Position numbers and translations under genes: made by a program. 64,000 nt of DNA from Peribacillus frigoritolerans. Its GTDB lineage: Bacteria; Bacillota; Bacilli; Bacillales; DSM-1321. Position 1 is the first letter of the stretch. Each line of letters opens with the position of its first letter. The stretch lies in contig NZ_JAUUTW010000008.1 of assembly GCF_030676415.1 (NCBI RefSeq), forward strand, positions 62,001-126,000. Reading direction: 5' to 3'. This document shows, piece after piece, positions 1 through 10,549 of the stretch. The notes below the pieces were generated by a model. It was given only the letters and a program-made list of their open reading frames with translations, was not told where the DNA came from and ran no database searches.

Positions 1-115
1 TATATGCGAAACCAAAGAGACGATAGAGTGCGATAATTATTAAATGTACGCATAAAAAGGATTATGTTATCCTCTTTGGTTCAAATTCCCTGAAAAATAA
101 TCTTTGGAATGGGGC

Positions 116-144
116 TTGCCGTTCATATAAATTGGTGATAAGCT
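116..144 (+). promoter_or_regulatory. Possible rbs operon promoter
   Basis: TTGCCG at 116-121 and TAAGCT at 139-144 lie 17 bases apart, directly upstream of the operator palindrome. The -10 is poor, so this is only the best-placed candidate. Confidence 0.35.
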
Positions 145-145
145 A

Positions 146-165
146 TTGTGTAAACGGTTACACAA
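146..165 (+). promoter_or_regulatory. RbsR/CcpA operator palindrome
   Basis: A 20-bp inverted repeat, TTGTGTAAAC/GGTTACACAA, with 9 of 10 base pairs symmetric. Its centre TGTAAACGGTTACA fits the catabolite-responsive element pattern bound by CcpA and the related operators of LacI-family repressors. It sits just after the candidate promoter and before the rbsR ribosome binding site, so autorepression by RbsR, carbon catabolite repression or both are plausible. Confidence 0.7.
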
Positions 166-184
166 AATTATTGAGGGTGATATA

Positions 185-1171
185 TTGGCAACTATTCGGG
201 ATGTGGCAAAGGAAGCTGGGGTTTCTGTGGCAACGGTTTCCAGAGTTATGAATGGCAGTGGTTATGCACATGAGGATACAAAAAAGGTGGTCATGGCAGC
301 TGTTGAAAAATTAAATTATAAACCGAATGAAGTGGCAAGGTCCCTCTACAAACGTAAATCCAAATTGGTTGGTTTGATCTTGCCGGACATTACGAATCCC
401 TTCTTCCCAGAAATGGCAAGAGGTGTCGAGGATTATCTGCAGCAATTTGGATATCGGTTAATTTTTGGAAATAGTGATGAAAAGAGAGATAAAGAAATAG
501 AATATATTGACACTTTTCTGCAAAATAATGTAGTGGGCATGATTGCTTCAACTAGTGAAGAAGCCAATGGAAATTTCGATAATCTGGATATTCCAGTTGT
601 CCTTCTCGACCGTACAGCAGAGAAATTACCAGCTGTTTATTCCGATCAAAAGACAGGCGGTAAGCTGGCAGCACGCGTATTGCTGGATAGAGGCAGTACG
701 AATATCGTCCTCATTAGGGGGCCAGTCGAAATAAAACCTGTATATGAACGGTACATGGCAGCATTGGAAGAATTGAAACAAGCAAAAGTGAACGTGCAAG
801 TCATGGATTCATCCCTAACTCTTCAGGGCGGCCAAACTTGCGTGAAGCAGCTGTTCGAGCAATATCCGGAAACGGATGGAATCATTGCTTGTAATGATAT
901 TGTTGCTGCCGCAGCACTTCAAGAGATTTTAAAACGGGGAATACGGATACCGGAAGACATACAATTAATTGGCTATGATGATATCTCCTTCACAGCGTTA
1001 TTGCACCCGCCGTTATCGACAATTCGGCAGCCAGCCTATGAGATGGGGGCACAAGCGGCGGAAATGCTAATTAAAAGGATCAATCAAGAAAAAATGGATG
1101 TAACACATAAAAAGCTCCCTGTTTCTTTTGTGGAGAGACAAACAACGAGAAGGAAGGCGGAGAAGACATGA
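185..1171 (+). CDS. rbsR: LacI-family ribose operon repressor RbsR
   Basis: Transcriptional repressor of ribose uptake. The N-terminus ATIRDVAKEAGVSVATVSRV is the LacI helix-turn-helix plus hinge helix; the rest (about residues 60-328) is a periplasmic-binding-protein-like sugar domain ending in the usual L-P-x-S-F-V-E-R-x-T strand. I chose TTG at 185, preceded by GAGGGTGA, because a longer reading from 146 would start inside the operator and precede the normal family start. Product 328 aa, normal length. Its last codons overlap the rbsK start (ATGA), making it the first gene of the six-gene ribose operon. Ribose or a phosphorylated form is the expected inducer by family knowledge. Confidence 0.93.
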   Translation: MATIRDVAKEAGVSVATVSRVMNGSGYAHEDTKKVVMAAVEKLNYKPNEVARSLYKRKSKLVGLILPDITNPFFPEMARGVEDYLQQFGYRLIFGNSDEKRDKEIEYIDTFLQNNVVGMIASTSEEANGNFDNLDIPVVLLDRTAEKLPAVYSDQKTGGKLAARVLLDRGSTNIVLIRGPVEIKPVYERYMAALEELKQAKVNVQVMDSSLTLQGGQTCVKQLFEQYPETDGIIACNDIVAAAALQEILKRGIRIPEDIQLIGYDDISFTALLHPPLSTIRQPAYEMGAQAAEMLIKRINQEKMDVTHKKLPVSFVERQTTRRKAEKT

Positions 1172-2052
1172 TTAGAATTGCAGTAGTGGGAAGTTCTTCA
1201 ATGGACTTAGTGGTGACATCAGCTAAGCGGCCAATGTCGGGGGAAACGGTTTTAGGAGAGTCCTTTATCACGGTTCCTGGAGGAAAGGGAGCCAATCAGG
1301 CTGTTGCAGCGGCACGTCTTGGTGCAGAAGTGTCGATGGTTGGATGTGTAGGAGATGATGTCTATGGAGAGATCATCTTAGAAAACCTGAAAAAAAATCA
1401 TGTAAACACGGAGTATGTGGAACCGGTTACAGGTTCTGCTTCCGGGACAGCGCACATTACCCTTTCGGAAGGTGATAACAGCATTATTGTGGTAAAAGGT
1501 GCGAATGATTTCATTACTCCTGAATATGTACAAAAGGCGAAAAAGGTGATAGAGGAATCGGATATCGTGATGGTCCAGCAGGAAATACCCGAGGAAACTG
1601 TGGAATATCTGGCTGAATTGTGCAACACGCTTCAAAAGAGATTACTATTGAACCCAGCTCCCGCCCGTAAGTTAAGTGAGGCAGTCATTCAACAGGCATC
1701 ATTCCTTACTCCGAATGAACATGAATTCGAGATACTATTCAATGGGAGAGATAGAACAAAAGTCTTGACTGAGTATCCCAATAAATTATTCATTACCGAA
1801 GGGAAAAATGGCGTCCGTTATTTTGACGGACATGAAGAAAAGGTTATTCCAAGCTTTGAAGTGGAAGCGGTAGATACAACAGGTGCAGGGGATACATTCA
1901 ATGCTGCCTTTGCGGTGGCTGTTGCAGAAGGAAAAAGTTTTGACGAATGTTTGTTATTCGCGAATCGGGCAGCCTCAATTTCCGTGACGAAGTTAGGCGC
2001 ACAAGGTGGCATGCCGCAAAGGTTAGAGGTCGAGAGGGGCTTTGAAGCATGA
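1168..2052 (+). CDS. rbsK: Ribokinase
   Basis: ATP-dependent phosphorylation of D-ribose to ribose 5-phosphate in the cytoplasm, feeding the pentose phosphate pathway. PfkB-family kinase, 294 aa: the N-terminal sugar-binding glycines appear as [15 protein letters not shown] near residue 38, and the C-terminal signature [13 protein letters not shown] near 236-248 supplies the anion hole and catalytic Asp (about 242). The start overlaps the rbsR stop by ATGA and its own stop overlaps rbsD the same way, so the three are translationally coupled. Nothing looks truncated. Confidence 0.96.
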   Translation: MIRIAVVGSSSMDLVVTSAKRPMSGETVLGESFITVPGGKGANQAVAAARLGAEVSMVGCVGDDVYGEIILENLKKNHVNTEYVEPVTGSASGTAHITLSEGDNSIIVVKGANDFITPEYVQKAKKVIEESDIVMVQQEIPEETVEYLAELCNTLQKRLLLNPAPARKLSEAVIQQASFLTPNEHEFEILFNGRDRTKVLTEYPNKLFITEGKNGVRYFDGHEEKVIPSFEVEAVDTTGAGDTFNAAFAVAVAEGKSFDECLLFANRAASISVTKLGAQGGMPQRLEVERGFEA

Positions 2053-2441
2053 AACGTCAAGGAATCATCAATAGTTCAATAGCCAAGGTCCTGGTTGACC
2101 TTGGTCATACCGATTATATTGTCGTAGGTGATGCCGGGCTGCCAGTGCCACCCGGGGTTTGCAAGATAGATTTAGCATTGACACCTGGAACACCATCATT
2201 TCAAGATGTCGTCCGGGCGGTTCACGAAGATATGGTTGTTGAAAAAGTTATCGCTGCCACAGAAGTGAAGGTTAAAAACCCGCAACAGCATCAATACATG
2301 GAGCAGCAATTCGGAGCAGCGATTGAATATGTTTCCCATGAGGATTTTAAAAGGCTGACAAGTAACGCGAAAGCAATAATCCGGACCGGAGAGACGACGC
2401 CATATTCAAATTGCATATTGCAGTCTGGAGTATTCTTTTAA
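2049..2441 (+). CDS. rbsD: D-ribose pyranase
   Basis: Interconverts the pyranose and furanose forms of ribose so that ribokinase receives the right anomer; acts in the cytoplasm. 130 aa, normal for RbsD. His20 in the LGHTD segment matches the catalytic histidine, and the family segment [10 protein letters not shown] follows; the C-terminal [13 protein letters not shown] is also typical. Starts within the rbsK stop (ATGA overlap) and is followed after 9 bases by rbsA. Confidence 0.96.
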   Translation: MKRQGIINSSIAKVLVDLGHTDYIVVGDAGLPVPPGVCKIDLALTPGTPSFQDVVRAVHEDMVVEKVIAATEVKVKNPQQHQYMEQQFGAAIEYVSHEDFKRLTSNAKAIIRTGETTPYSNCILQSGVFF

Positions 2442-2450
2442 AGAAATGAG

Positions 2451-3941
2451 ATGATGAGCATGCAAATCGAAATGCACAATATTTATAAAGCATTTGGTCA
2501 AAACAAGGTATTGGAAGGTGTTCATTTTTCTTTAGAGGCTGGGGAAGTACATGCACTAATGGGGGAAAATGGAGCGGGGAAATCAACCTTGATGAATATT
2601 TTGACCGGGCTGCATAAACAAGATCAAGGAACGATTGAGATTAACGGTAAAGTAACCTCATTCAAGGATTCAAAGGAAGCGGAAGAGGCGGGAATGGCCT
2701 TTATCCGTCAGGAATTGAATATTTGGCCAGAAATGACCGTGCTGGAGAATCTATTTATCGGCAGGGAAATGGTGAATGCTTTCGGTGTCCTGAGGACGAA
2801 ACAAATGAAAGCGCGTGCAAAAGAGATTTTTAAAACACTTAATATTTCCCTTCCTTTTGATAAGGAAGCCGGATTTTGTTCTGTCGGGGAACAGCAAATG
2901 ATTGAAATTGCCAAGGCACTCATGACGGATGCCGAAGTCATCATCATGGACGAGCCCACAGCCGCTTTAACTGATAGAGAAATAGAGAAGCTCTTTGAAG
3001 TGATGAAGGGACTTACCAAAAAGGGTGTATCGCTTGTTTATATTTCTCACCGAATGGAAGAAATATTCGCCATTTGTGACAGGATCACCGTAATGCGTGA
3101 CGGAAAAACAGTCGATACGAAAAGAATTCCAGATACAAATTTCGATGAAGTCGTTCAAAAAATGGTCGGGCGGGAACTGGAGGATCGTTTTCCTCATCGT
3201 GAAGCGAATGCTGGCGACATAGTCCTTGATGTAAAAGGTTTAACTAAAAAGGGACTTTTTGAAGATATCCATTTCGCTGTTCGCCAAGGTGAGATTGTCG
3301 GTGTAGCCGGATTGATGGGAGCAGGCAGAACAGAAATAATGCGCGCCCTTTTTGGTGTCGACCAAATAGACAGCGGCGAAATTACCATTGAAGGCAAGAA
3401 AGTTTCCATACGAAAACCAACGGATGCAGTTCGGCACGGCCTGGCTTTCATTACGGAAAATCGTAAGGAAGAAGGGTTGATCTTGGACTTTTCTGTAAGG
3501 GAAAATATCGGCTTGCCGAATCTAAAGAGTTTTGCTCCTAACGGAATCGTAAAAACGGAAGATGAGATGAACTTTGCCGAAATGATGATTAAGCGACTTC
3601 ACGTAAAGACTTCTTCTGCTGAAACGGTCATCGGCAATCTATCCGGAGGAAATCAACAAAAGGTGGTAATAGCCAAATGGATCGGCACTTCCCCTAAAGT
3701 TTTAATTATGGATGAACCGACCCGGGGCATAGATGTTGGTGCAAAACGTGAAATTTATGAGTTGATGAATGAATTGACGGAGCGAGGCATCGCCATCATC
3801 ATGGTTTCGTCAGAACTTCCGGAAATCATTGGAATGAGTGATAGAATCCTTGTGGTTCACGAAGGTGAGATTGCTGGGGAATTGTTAAAGCAGGAAGCGA
3901 CGCAAGAAAAAATTATGGCATTTGCGACAGGAGGGAACTAG
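2451..3941 (+). CDS. rbsA: Ribose ABC transporter ATPase (two ATP-binding domains)
   Basis: Energises ribose import together with RbsC and RbsB. 496 aa with two ABC domains: the first has Walker [10 protein letters not shown] near residue 40, a QQQM signature region and Walker [10 protein letters not shown]; the second has a degenerate Walker A (GLMGAGRTE), LSGGNQQK and Walker [10 protein letters not shown], the usual asymmetric pattern of monosaccharide ABC ATPases. ATG codons at 2451, 2454 and 2460 are all possible starts; 2460 gives the N-terminus [13 protein letters not shown] that best matches B. subtilis RbsA. Fourth gene of the operon. Confidence 0.95.
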   Translation: MMSMQIEMHNIYKAFGQNKVLEGVHFSLEAGEVHALMGENGAGKSTLMNILTGLHKQDQGTIEINGKVTSFKDSKEAEEAGMAFIRQELNIWPEMTVLENLFIGREMVNAFGVLRTKQMKARAKEIFKTLNISLPFDKEAGFCSVGEQQMIEIAKALMTDAEVIIMDEPTAALTDREIEKLFEVMKGLTKKGVSLVYISHRMEEIFAICDRITVMRDGKTVDTKRIPDTNFDEVVQKMVGRELEDRFPHREANAGDIVLDVKGLTKKGLFEDIHFAVRQGEIVGVAGLMGAGRTEIMRALFGVDQIDSGEITIEGKKVSIRKPTDAVRHGLAFITENRKEEGLILDFSVRENIGLPNLKSFAPNGIVKTEDEMNFAEMMIKRLHVKTSSAETVIGNLSGGNQQKVVIAKWIGTSPKVLIMDEPTRGIDVGAKREIYELMNELTERGIAIIMVSSELPEIIGMSDRILVVHEGEIAGELLKQEATQEKIMAFATGGN

Positions 3942-3942
3942 G

Positions 3943-4887
3943 ATGAAACTTGAGGCTACAGGGAAAAGCGGGATTTGGCAGAAATTTGGTCCGTTACTGG
4001 CCCTGGTACTTTTATTTATCGTAATAACCGTTTTAAATCCATCATTCATGGAACCGAATAATATTTTGAATTTATTGCGTCAAACCTCCATCAATGCACT
4101 TATTGCATTTGGAATGACCTTTATCATATTGACAGGCGGCATCGACTTGTCCGTCGGTTCCATTTTAGCTCTATCCAGCGCACTTATGGCTGGTATGATG
4201 GTCTCGGGATTAGATCCGATTTTAGCAATATTAGTAGGCATTCTACTAGGTGCAATAATGGGTGTAATCAATGGGATTCTCGTTTCAAAGGGAAAAATGG
4301 CCCCTTTCATCGTGACACTGGCCACCATGACGATTTTCCGGGGATTAACGCTTGTGTATACGGATGGAAAGCCGATTACTGGAATTGGCGATTCTGTAAT
4401 GTTCCAGATGCTTGGGAGAGGTTACTTCCTGGGAGTGCCAGTACCGGCTGTTGTGATGGTCATCGCTTTCTTAATCCTATGGTTCCTGCTTCATAAAACA
4501 TCATTTGGCCGTAAAACATATGCCATTGGCGGAAATGAAAGGGCTTCCCGTATTTCGGGGATTAAAGTTGACCGAGTCAAGGTGGCCATATATGGTCTGG
4601 CCGGTACGATGGCAGCAATCGCTGGTGCCATTTTAACATCGCGTCTGAATTCGGCACAGCCGACGGCAGGCCAATCCTATGAAATGGATGCCATCGCAGC
4701 CGTGGTGCTAGGGGGAACAAGCCTTTCAGGCGGTAAAGGGCGGTTGTTCGGTACGCTCGTGGGTGTCCTGATCATCGGTACCTTGAATAACGGCATGAAT
4801 TTACTTGGTGTATCTTCTTTCTACCAGCAAGTGGTAAAAGGTGCAGTTATATTAATTGCGGTCTTACTCGACCGTAAAAAATCATAA
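3943..4887 (+). CDS. rbsC: Ribose ABC transporter permease
   Basis: Membrane channel of the ribose importer. BPD_transp_2-type permease with about eight to ten hydrophobic helices; the family segment GGIDLSVGSI near residue 60 and AVVLGGTSLSGGKG near 255 are present. The ATG at 3943 is preceded by GGAGGGAAC one base after the rbsA stop; a longer frame from 3922 would lie inside rbsA and lacks its own ribosome binding site. About 314 aa, full length. Confidence 0.95.
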   Translation: MKLEATGKSGIWQKFGPLLALVLLFIVITVLNPSFMEPNNILNLLRQTSINALIAFGMTFIILTGGIDLSVGSILALSSALMAGMMVSGLDPILAILVGILLGAIMGVINGILVSKGKMAPFIVTLATMTIFRGLTLVYTDGKPITGIGDSVMFQMLGRGYFLGVPVPAVVMVIAFLILWFLLHKTSFGRKTYAIGGNERASRISGIKVDRVKVAIYGLAGTMAAIAGAILTSRLNSAQPTAGQSYEMDAIAAVVLGGTSLSGGKGRLFGTLVGVLIIGTLNNGMNLLGVSSFYQQVVKGAVILIAVLLDRKKS

Positions 4888-4902
4888 GAAGAGGTGTAAT
4901 CA

Positions 4903-5823
4903 ATGAAAAAAATAGTATCGATCATCATGGTTCTTTCTTTAATGGTCTTAGCTGCCTGTTCAATGGATTCTGGCCTGACAGATGATAAAAAAGAAAAGAA
5001 AGACTCCATGAAAGACGTGAAAGTCGGAGTCAGCATCTCTACTTTAAACAACCCATTCTTCGTTTCCTTAAAAGATGGTATTGAAAAAGAAGCAAAAGAA
5101 AAAGGCATGAAAGTCACAGTTGTTGACGCCCAGGATGATACGGCAAAACAAATTAGCGGAATTGAAGATCTAATCCTTCAAAAGGTTGATGTCCTTCTTG
5201 TGAATCCTACCGACTCTGCGGCAATATCTTCAGCTGTTCAATCAGCAAATGAAGCGGGCATTCCCGTTATCACGATTGACCGCTCTTCAGACGAAGGTGA
5301 CATTGAAACGTTCATCGCTTCCGACAATGTGGCTGGCGGGGAAATGGCTGCAGAATATCTAGTTAAAGAGCTTGGCGAAAAAACGAAAGTAGTGGAACTT
5401 GAAGGGGTATCCGGAGCATCTGCTACTCGTGAACGCGGGAAAGGTTTCCACAATATTGCGGACAAGCAGTTAGATGTCCTGACAAGCCAAACGGCGGAAT
5501 TCGACCGGACAAAAGGGCTTAACGTCATGGAAAATATCCTGCAAGGCAATAATGACGTCCAAGCGGTATTCGCCCATAATGATGAAATGGCACTTGGGGC
5601 CATTGAAGCAATCAAGGCGGCAGGAAAAGACATCATCGTGGTTGGTTTTGACGGAAATGATGATGCATTGAAAGCAGTTGAAAAAGGTGAGCTAAAAGCT
5701 ACAATCGCCCAACAACCGGCACTTATCGGTGAAGAAGCGGTTAATGCGGCTGAAAAATTCTTAAAAGGCGACAAAGTGGATGACACAATATCCGTTCCAT
5801 TGAAATTGGTCACCAAAGAATGA
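4903..5823 (+). CDS. rbsB: Ribose-binding lipoprotein
   Basis: Extracellular solute receptor of the ribose ABC transporter. The N-terminus is a lipoprotein signal peptide with lipobox LAAC (Cys at about 19), so it should be anchored to the outer face of the membrane. The rest is a type I periplasmic-binding-protein fold with the hallmark segments NNPFFVSLKDG, VNPTDSAAI and FAHNDEMALGA. 306 aa. Last gene of the operon, followed by a strong terminator. Confidence 0.96.
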   Translation: MKKIVSIIMVLSLMVLAACSMDSGLTDDKKEKKDSMKDVKVGVSISTLNNPFFVSLKDGIEKEAKEKGMKVTVVDAQDDTAKQISGIEDLILQKVDVLLVNPTDSAAISSAVQSANEAGIPVITIDRSSDEGDIETFIASDNVAGGEMAAEYLVKELGEKTKVVELEGVSGASATRERGKGFHNIADKQLDVLTSQTAEFDRTKGLNVMENILQGNNDVQAVFAHNDEMALGAIEAIKAAGKDIIVVGFDGNDDALKAVEKGELKATIAQQPALIGEEAVNAAEKFLKGDKVDDTISVPLKLVTKE

Positions 5824-5840
5824 TTGTCTCGCAAACAATG

Positions 5841-5873
5841 AGAGTGCCGGAATAGTTCCGGCACTCTTTTTTT
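5841..5873 (+). terminator. Terminator of the rbs operon
   Basis: A 12-bp stem AGAGTGCCGGAA/TTCCGGCACTCT with a 3-base loop and a run of seven T, directly after rbsB. Its 3' arm and the following 60 bases are partly repeated at 7868-7936. Confidence 0.95.
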
Positions 5874-5985
5874 GTAGTAAGGAAAGATTGTTTTTAATTC
5901 CATTCATGTTACCTGTTGATATTGATAACTAAATTATGGAATTTGTTAAAGGTAAACTCATGTTATTCTGGGAGGGGAATGTCAT

Positions 5986-6250
5986 TTGAAAGGCTATCTA
6001 CAGCTCGGAATGATCATGCTGGCGATGTTGGTTTTAGGAGGATGCGGAATGAATGAAAATGAAGCTCCGACTCAGGGAAACGGTGAAGCAAAACCATATG
6101 CCGTAAAGGGAATTATTGGGATGATGAGCCGATGGAAAGTTTTTTTGACCACTTAAGGATTTGGCAGAATATAAAACATGTACTAATTTAATGGATGTGA
6201 AGGGGAAGTTGAACAAGTTATGGAAGAAGATAATGTTCATCGTTATCAAT
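5986..6250 (+). pseudogene. Remnant of a small lipoprotein gene
   Basis: A TTG start at 5986 behind GGAGGGG encodes a convincing lipoprotein signal with lipobox LGGC, then a polar segment to about residue 45. The frame ends at 6156 after what looks like a frameshift: one base later another frame continues with D-E-P-M-E-S-F-F-D-H-L for 24 residues. Either a 56-aa lipoprotein or, more likely, the decayed start of a longer one. Family not recognised. Confidence 0.45.
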
Positions 6251-6253
6251 GGG

Positions 6254-6296
6254 GGCTAATAGGTGGCCCGTACAATACCGGGACCACCTATTAGCC
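6254..6296. repeat. Long inverted repeat
   Basis: GGCTAATAGGTGGCCCG and its near-perfect complement flank a 7-base loop, about 17 bp of stem with one bulged base. A smaller alternative hairpin, CCTATT/AATAGG followed by CACTTTTTT at 6287-6313, may work as a terminator for rightward transcription. Confidence 0.6.
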
Positions 6297-6352
6297 GAAT
6301 AGGCACTTTTTTATACTATCCAAAAGGTACAGTTCAACGAGAAGGGCTTTTT

Positions 6353-6451
6353 TTATTTTTTTAACCTTTTAACTAATATAATTAGTAAAACTACTATTAA
6401 TAATGGAACGCCATATACAACCAATTGAAATATAGTATCTCCTAGAACCAT
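6353..6451 (-). CDS. 32-aa membrane peptide
   Basis: ATG preceded by AGGAGA encodes 32 residues: MVLGDTIFQLVVY, then a single strongly hydrophobic helix rich in L, I and V, then a positive tail KRLKK. It lies 33 bases downstream of the secreted-protein gene on the same strand and is probably co-transcribed. The pattern of one helix plus a basic C-terminus fits small membrane regulators, toxins or holin-like peptides; the sequence alone does not choose. Confidence 0.55.
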   Translation of the reverse strand: MVLGDTIFQLVVYGVPLLIVVLLIILVKRLKK

Positions 6452-6484
6452 AACAGTCTCCTATTAGTTAAAGTAAAGTCTTAT

Positions 6485-7243
6485 TTAATAATATGTATTC
6501 CCACGAGCATAAGCTGAATTTCCACCTACAATTAATGATACGCTTCTTGTTTGTGTACCATATGAGCCACCTATATAAAGGTAAGCAGAGTATCTAGCTT
6601 CTGCTTTATTAAATGCAGTCTCTTTTGAACGAATAATTCTCCTATATGGGTCTCCAATTGTTCCGTATATCAGCCAAGTACTTTGATTACCTGACCATGA
6701 AATATAATCATAACCGCCATTAACATAAGTGTAATTTGCTCTAAAACTCATTTCCCAAACACCTGGATTCGAGTAGTACACTTTTCTATTTGAACAATTC
6801 ATATATCCACTTCCACCTGTACAACTTCCACCTGAAATTCCAGTACCCATTGTAGTGAATCCACCATCGTTTAATTTATCAAGTTCTTCAACACCTGTAA
6901 CACTAATTGAACCATCCGAAAAAGTATGTACTTCTTCATACCCTGTTGAAGTTTCGATTTTTTTCACACTAACTGCACTATCTGTATCATATAACATAGA
7001 ATCAAGAACTTCTTGATTTGCTAATTTAGTAACTAGCTTTTTAATAATTTTGTTGTCTACTCCATATTTTTGTAATTCAACTTTTACATTGTCCAATTCC
7101 GTTTGAGTTAAAAATATACCCGTATGTTGTTTTTGTTCTTGTTTTTCTGCAGCAAATGCGGTCACATTTTGGTTGGGACTTAAAGCACCTACTCCTAAAA
7201 CCAGTGCTAGACCTAAAACAATAAGTAGTTTTTCTAGTTTCAT
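6485..7243 (-). CDS. Secreted protein of unknown function
   Basis: 252 aa with a classical Sec signal peptide (MKLEKLL, hydrophobic core, cleavage likely after AFA near residue 31). The middle has a charged alpha-helical segment (about 45-90) followed by a TFSDGSISVTG strand. From about residue 130 comes a Gly/Ser/Tyr/Asn-rich domain starting SGGSCTGGSGYMNC, with two cysteines that could pair, and aromatic-rich strands suggesting a secreted beta domain. AT-rich compared with the neighbouring metabolic genes. I do not recognise a named family; similar Gly-Tyr-rich exported proteins occur in Bacillus. Confidence 0.8.
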   Translation of the reverse strand: MKLEKLLIVLGLALVLGVGALSPNQNVTAFAAEKQEQKQHTGIFLTQTELDNVKVELQKYGVDNKIIKKLVTKLANQEVLDSMLYDTDSAVSVKKIETSTGYEEVHTFSDGSISVTGVEELDKLNDGGFTTMGTGISGGSCTGGSGYMNCSNRKVYYSNPGVWEMSFRANYTYVNGGYDYISWSGNQSTWLIYGTIGDPYRRIIRSKETAFNKAEARYSAYLYIGGSYGTQTRSVSLIVGGNSAYARGNTYY

Positions 7244-7386
7244 AATTACTTTCTCTCCTAAAATTTAGTATGTTACTATATAATTATAGTATTAAAATGG
7301 TAATTTAGTAAATGATTACATATAACTAAAAAGGGCTAAGTAATGGGGGGGTCCTGCAATTCACACCGATTATCTTTTGGGCAGTA

Positions 7387-7800
7387 ATAACGCTATTTAA
7401 TGAGAACTTATTTGCCGTTTTACCAGAAAGCCATCCTTTGGCCTTGAAGAAGTCATTATCCTTAAATGAGCTTCAAGTAAACGTTCATTGTATATCCAAA
7501 GGGATATGTTTTAAGGGATCTCGTTATGTAAGCTTGCAAACTGCATGGCTTTGAACAGGAAGTGGCATTCGAAGGAAAGGATACAGATGCTATAAAAGGC
7601 CTGGTGGCAGCAGGTCTGGGTATAAACTTGATTCCTGAGATTTCCTTGATTGATAGCTTGTTAAATTGCCGCTGGAGGATCCATCTGTAACCAGGGCTGT
7701 AGGGGGTCATCGTTCCGACTGATAGGGAACTGATGCCAACGGAAAAATTGGTTTACCAATTTTTGAGGAACAATTTTGCAAAATTGGAAGGTTTTCAATA
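7387..7800 (+). pseudogene. Decayed partial duplicate of gltC
   Basis: Closely matches the last part of gltC at about 10047-10474 (roughly residues 160-300 of GltC), by eye near 90 percent identical. It carries a nonsense change (ATG TAA where gltC has ATG AAA, near 7527), a 2-base loss near 7483, a deletion of about 14 bases near 7660 and one-base insertions. Similarity continues through the 3' untranslated region to about 7857. The 5' half of the gene is absent. Same orientation as gltC. Confidence 0.9.
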
Positions 7801-7865
7801 GAAATGAGAGGGGTATCTATTAGAAAAGTCATAAATCCACCTAGTGAGAGAATCCTTGAAATGAA

Positions 7866-7936
7866 CTGCACTCTTTTTGTTAGTAAGATAGAAATGTTTT
7901 TAATCCCATTGATGCTATCTGTTTGTGGATATTCAG
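7866..7936 (+). repeat. Copy of the rbsB downstream flank
   Basis: GCACTCTTTTTGTTAGTAAG and the next 50 bases resemble 5861-5930, which is the 3' arm of the rbsB terminator plus following sequence. The match is imperfect but collinear. It directly follows the gltC remnant. Confidence 0.65.
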
Positions 7937-7991
7937 CTTGAATTGATATGAATAAGAGGGTATAAGAAGTGAAATCACTCTTTTACAAAAG

Positions 7992-8016
7992 TAAGGCGGC
8001 CCGTGTCGGAACCGCC
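7992..8016 (-). terminator. Terminator of gdhA
   Basis: A GC-rich hairpin GGCGG...CCGCC (7995-8016) read on the minus strand just after the gdhA stop, followed on that strand by TTACTTTT. The stem has mismatches in the middle. Confidence 0.65.
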
Positions 8017-8034
8017 TCTTAAATCAACTGATTG

Positions 8035-9450
<1,416 letters not shown>

Positions 9451-9517
9451 TTAAATAGGGTAAGTCTATCGGTTTTATATGATACTTTCATGATATAATT
9501 TAAAAGTGAAACGAACA

Positions 9518-9532
9518 ATCTGAATATTAGAT
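9518..9532. promoter_or_regulatory. LysR-type binding box between gdhA and gltC
   Basis: ATCTGAATATTAGAT is a symmetric ATCT-N7-AGAT dyad containing the T-N11-A core of LysR-family sites. It lies in the divergent gdhA/gltC intergenic region, 40 bases before gltC, the usual position for autoregulation plus control of the divergent gene. TATAAT at 9494-9499 is a possible -10. Confidence 0.6.
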
Positions 9533-9571
9533 AAATAACATGCTGTTTTGATATGAAAGAGGGAGCTTAGA

Positions 9572-10474
9572 GTGGAATTAAGGCAAATCGAATATTTCAT
9601 TGAAGTGGCAAAGCGTGAACATATGACGGAAGCGGCAGTGGACTTGCATGTTGCCCAGTCTGCTGTCAGTCGCCAAATTTACAATTTAGAAGAAGAGCTG
9701 GGCGTGCCCTTATTTATCAGGGAAGGCCGAAAGATTAGATTGACGCCTATAGGGCATACATTTTTATCTCATATGGAACAAGCTATGGATATAATCGATC
9801 GTGCCAAGCGTGAGATGGCTGAAAGCCTGGATCCAGAAAAAGGGACAATCCGCATTGGCTTTCCCAGCAGTTTAGCATCTTATATATTGCCAAGGGTCAT
9901 TTCCGACTTCAGGGAAAGTTATCCGCAGGCAAAATTCACATTGAAACAAGGTTCATATCGCTACCTCATAGATTCTGTGATAAAAGGTAACATAAACATG
10001 GCCTTGATTGGCCCACTGCCGGTGAATGAAAAGAAAATCAAAGGTGAAACGCTATTTATTGAAAACTTAGTTGCCCTTTTACCAGAAAGCCATCCTTTGT
10101 CATTGAAGAAATCATTATCCTTAAATGAGCTTCAAGGAAACCCGTTCATCGTATATCCAAAGGGATATGTTTTAAGGGATCTCGTTATGAAAGCTTGCAA
10201 ACTGCATGGTTTTGAACCGGAAGTGGCATTTGAAGGGAAAGATACTGATGCCATAAAAGGCCTGGTGGCGGCAGGTCTGGGTTTAACCTTGATTCCTGAG
10301 ATTTCCTTGATTGATAGCTTGCCTCGTTTTACGGTTAAATTGCCGCTGGAGGATCCATCTGTAACCAGGGCTGTAGGGGTCATCGTTCCGACTGATAGGG
10401 AACTGATGCCAACGGAGAAATTGTTTTACCAATTTTTGAGGGACACTTTTGCAAAATTGGAAGGTTTTCAATAG
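9572..10474 (+). CDS. gltC: LysR-family regulator, GltC-like
   Basis: 300 aa. N-terminal winged helix-turn-helix MELRQIEYFIEVAKREHMTE...AQSAVSRQI, then the two-lobed LysR substrate domain with IRIGFPSSLASYILP and ending in a PTDRELMPTEKLFYQF segment; overall close to B. subtilis GltC, which activates glutamate synthase genes. GTG start behind AGAGGGAGC. Here it faces gdhA, not gltAB, so its target may be the glutamate dehydrogenase; that is inference. A broken copy of its second half lies at 7387. Confidence 0.85.
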   Translation: MELRQIEYFIEVAKREHMTEAAVDLHVAQSAVSRQIYNLEEELGVPLFIREGRKIRLTPIGHTFLSHMEQAMDIIDRAKREMAESLDPEKGTIRIGFPSSLASYILPRVISDFRESYPQAKFTLKQGSYRYLIDSVIKGNINMALIGPLPVNEKKIKGETLFIENLVALLPESHPLSLKKSLSLNELQGNPFIVYPKGYVLRDLVMKACKLHGFEPEVAFEGKDTDAIKGLVAAGLGLTLIPEISLIDSLPRFTVKLPLEDPSVTRAVGVIVPTDRELMPTEKLFYQFLRDTFAKLEGFQ

Positions 10475-10521
10475 AAATGAGATGGGTATCTATTAGAAAA
10501 GTCATAAATCCAGCTAGTGAG

Positions 10522-10549
10522 AGAATCCTTGAATCGGGTTCTTTTTTTT
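10522..10549 (+). terminator. Terminator of gltC
   Basis: AGAATCC/GGGTTCT 7-bp stem (one G-U pair), 7-base loop and eight T. The copy at 7843-7857 breaks off inside the loop. Confidence 0.85.

Noticed and set aside
10-81. Inverted arms AACCAAAGAG / CTCTTTGGTT at the left edge
   Set aside because: Arms are 50 bases apart with no T-run or known protein site; could be chance in AT-rich DNA.
7462-7710. 82-aa minus-strand frame in the gltC remnant
   Set aside because: A matching antisense frame exists opposite intact gltC (10132-10383); both are shadows.
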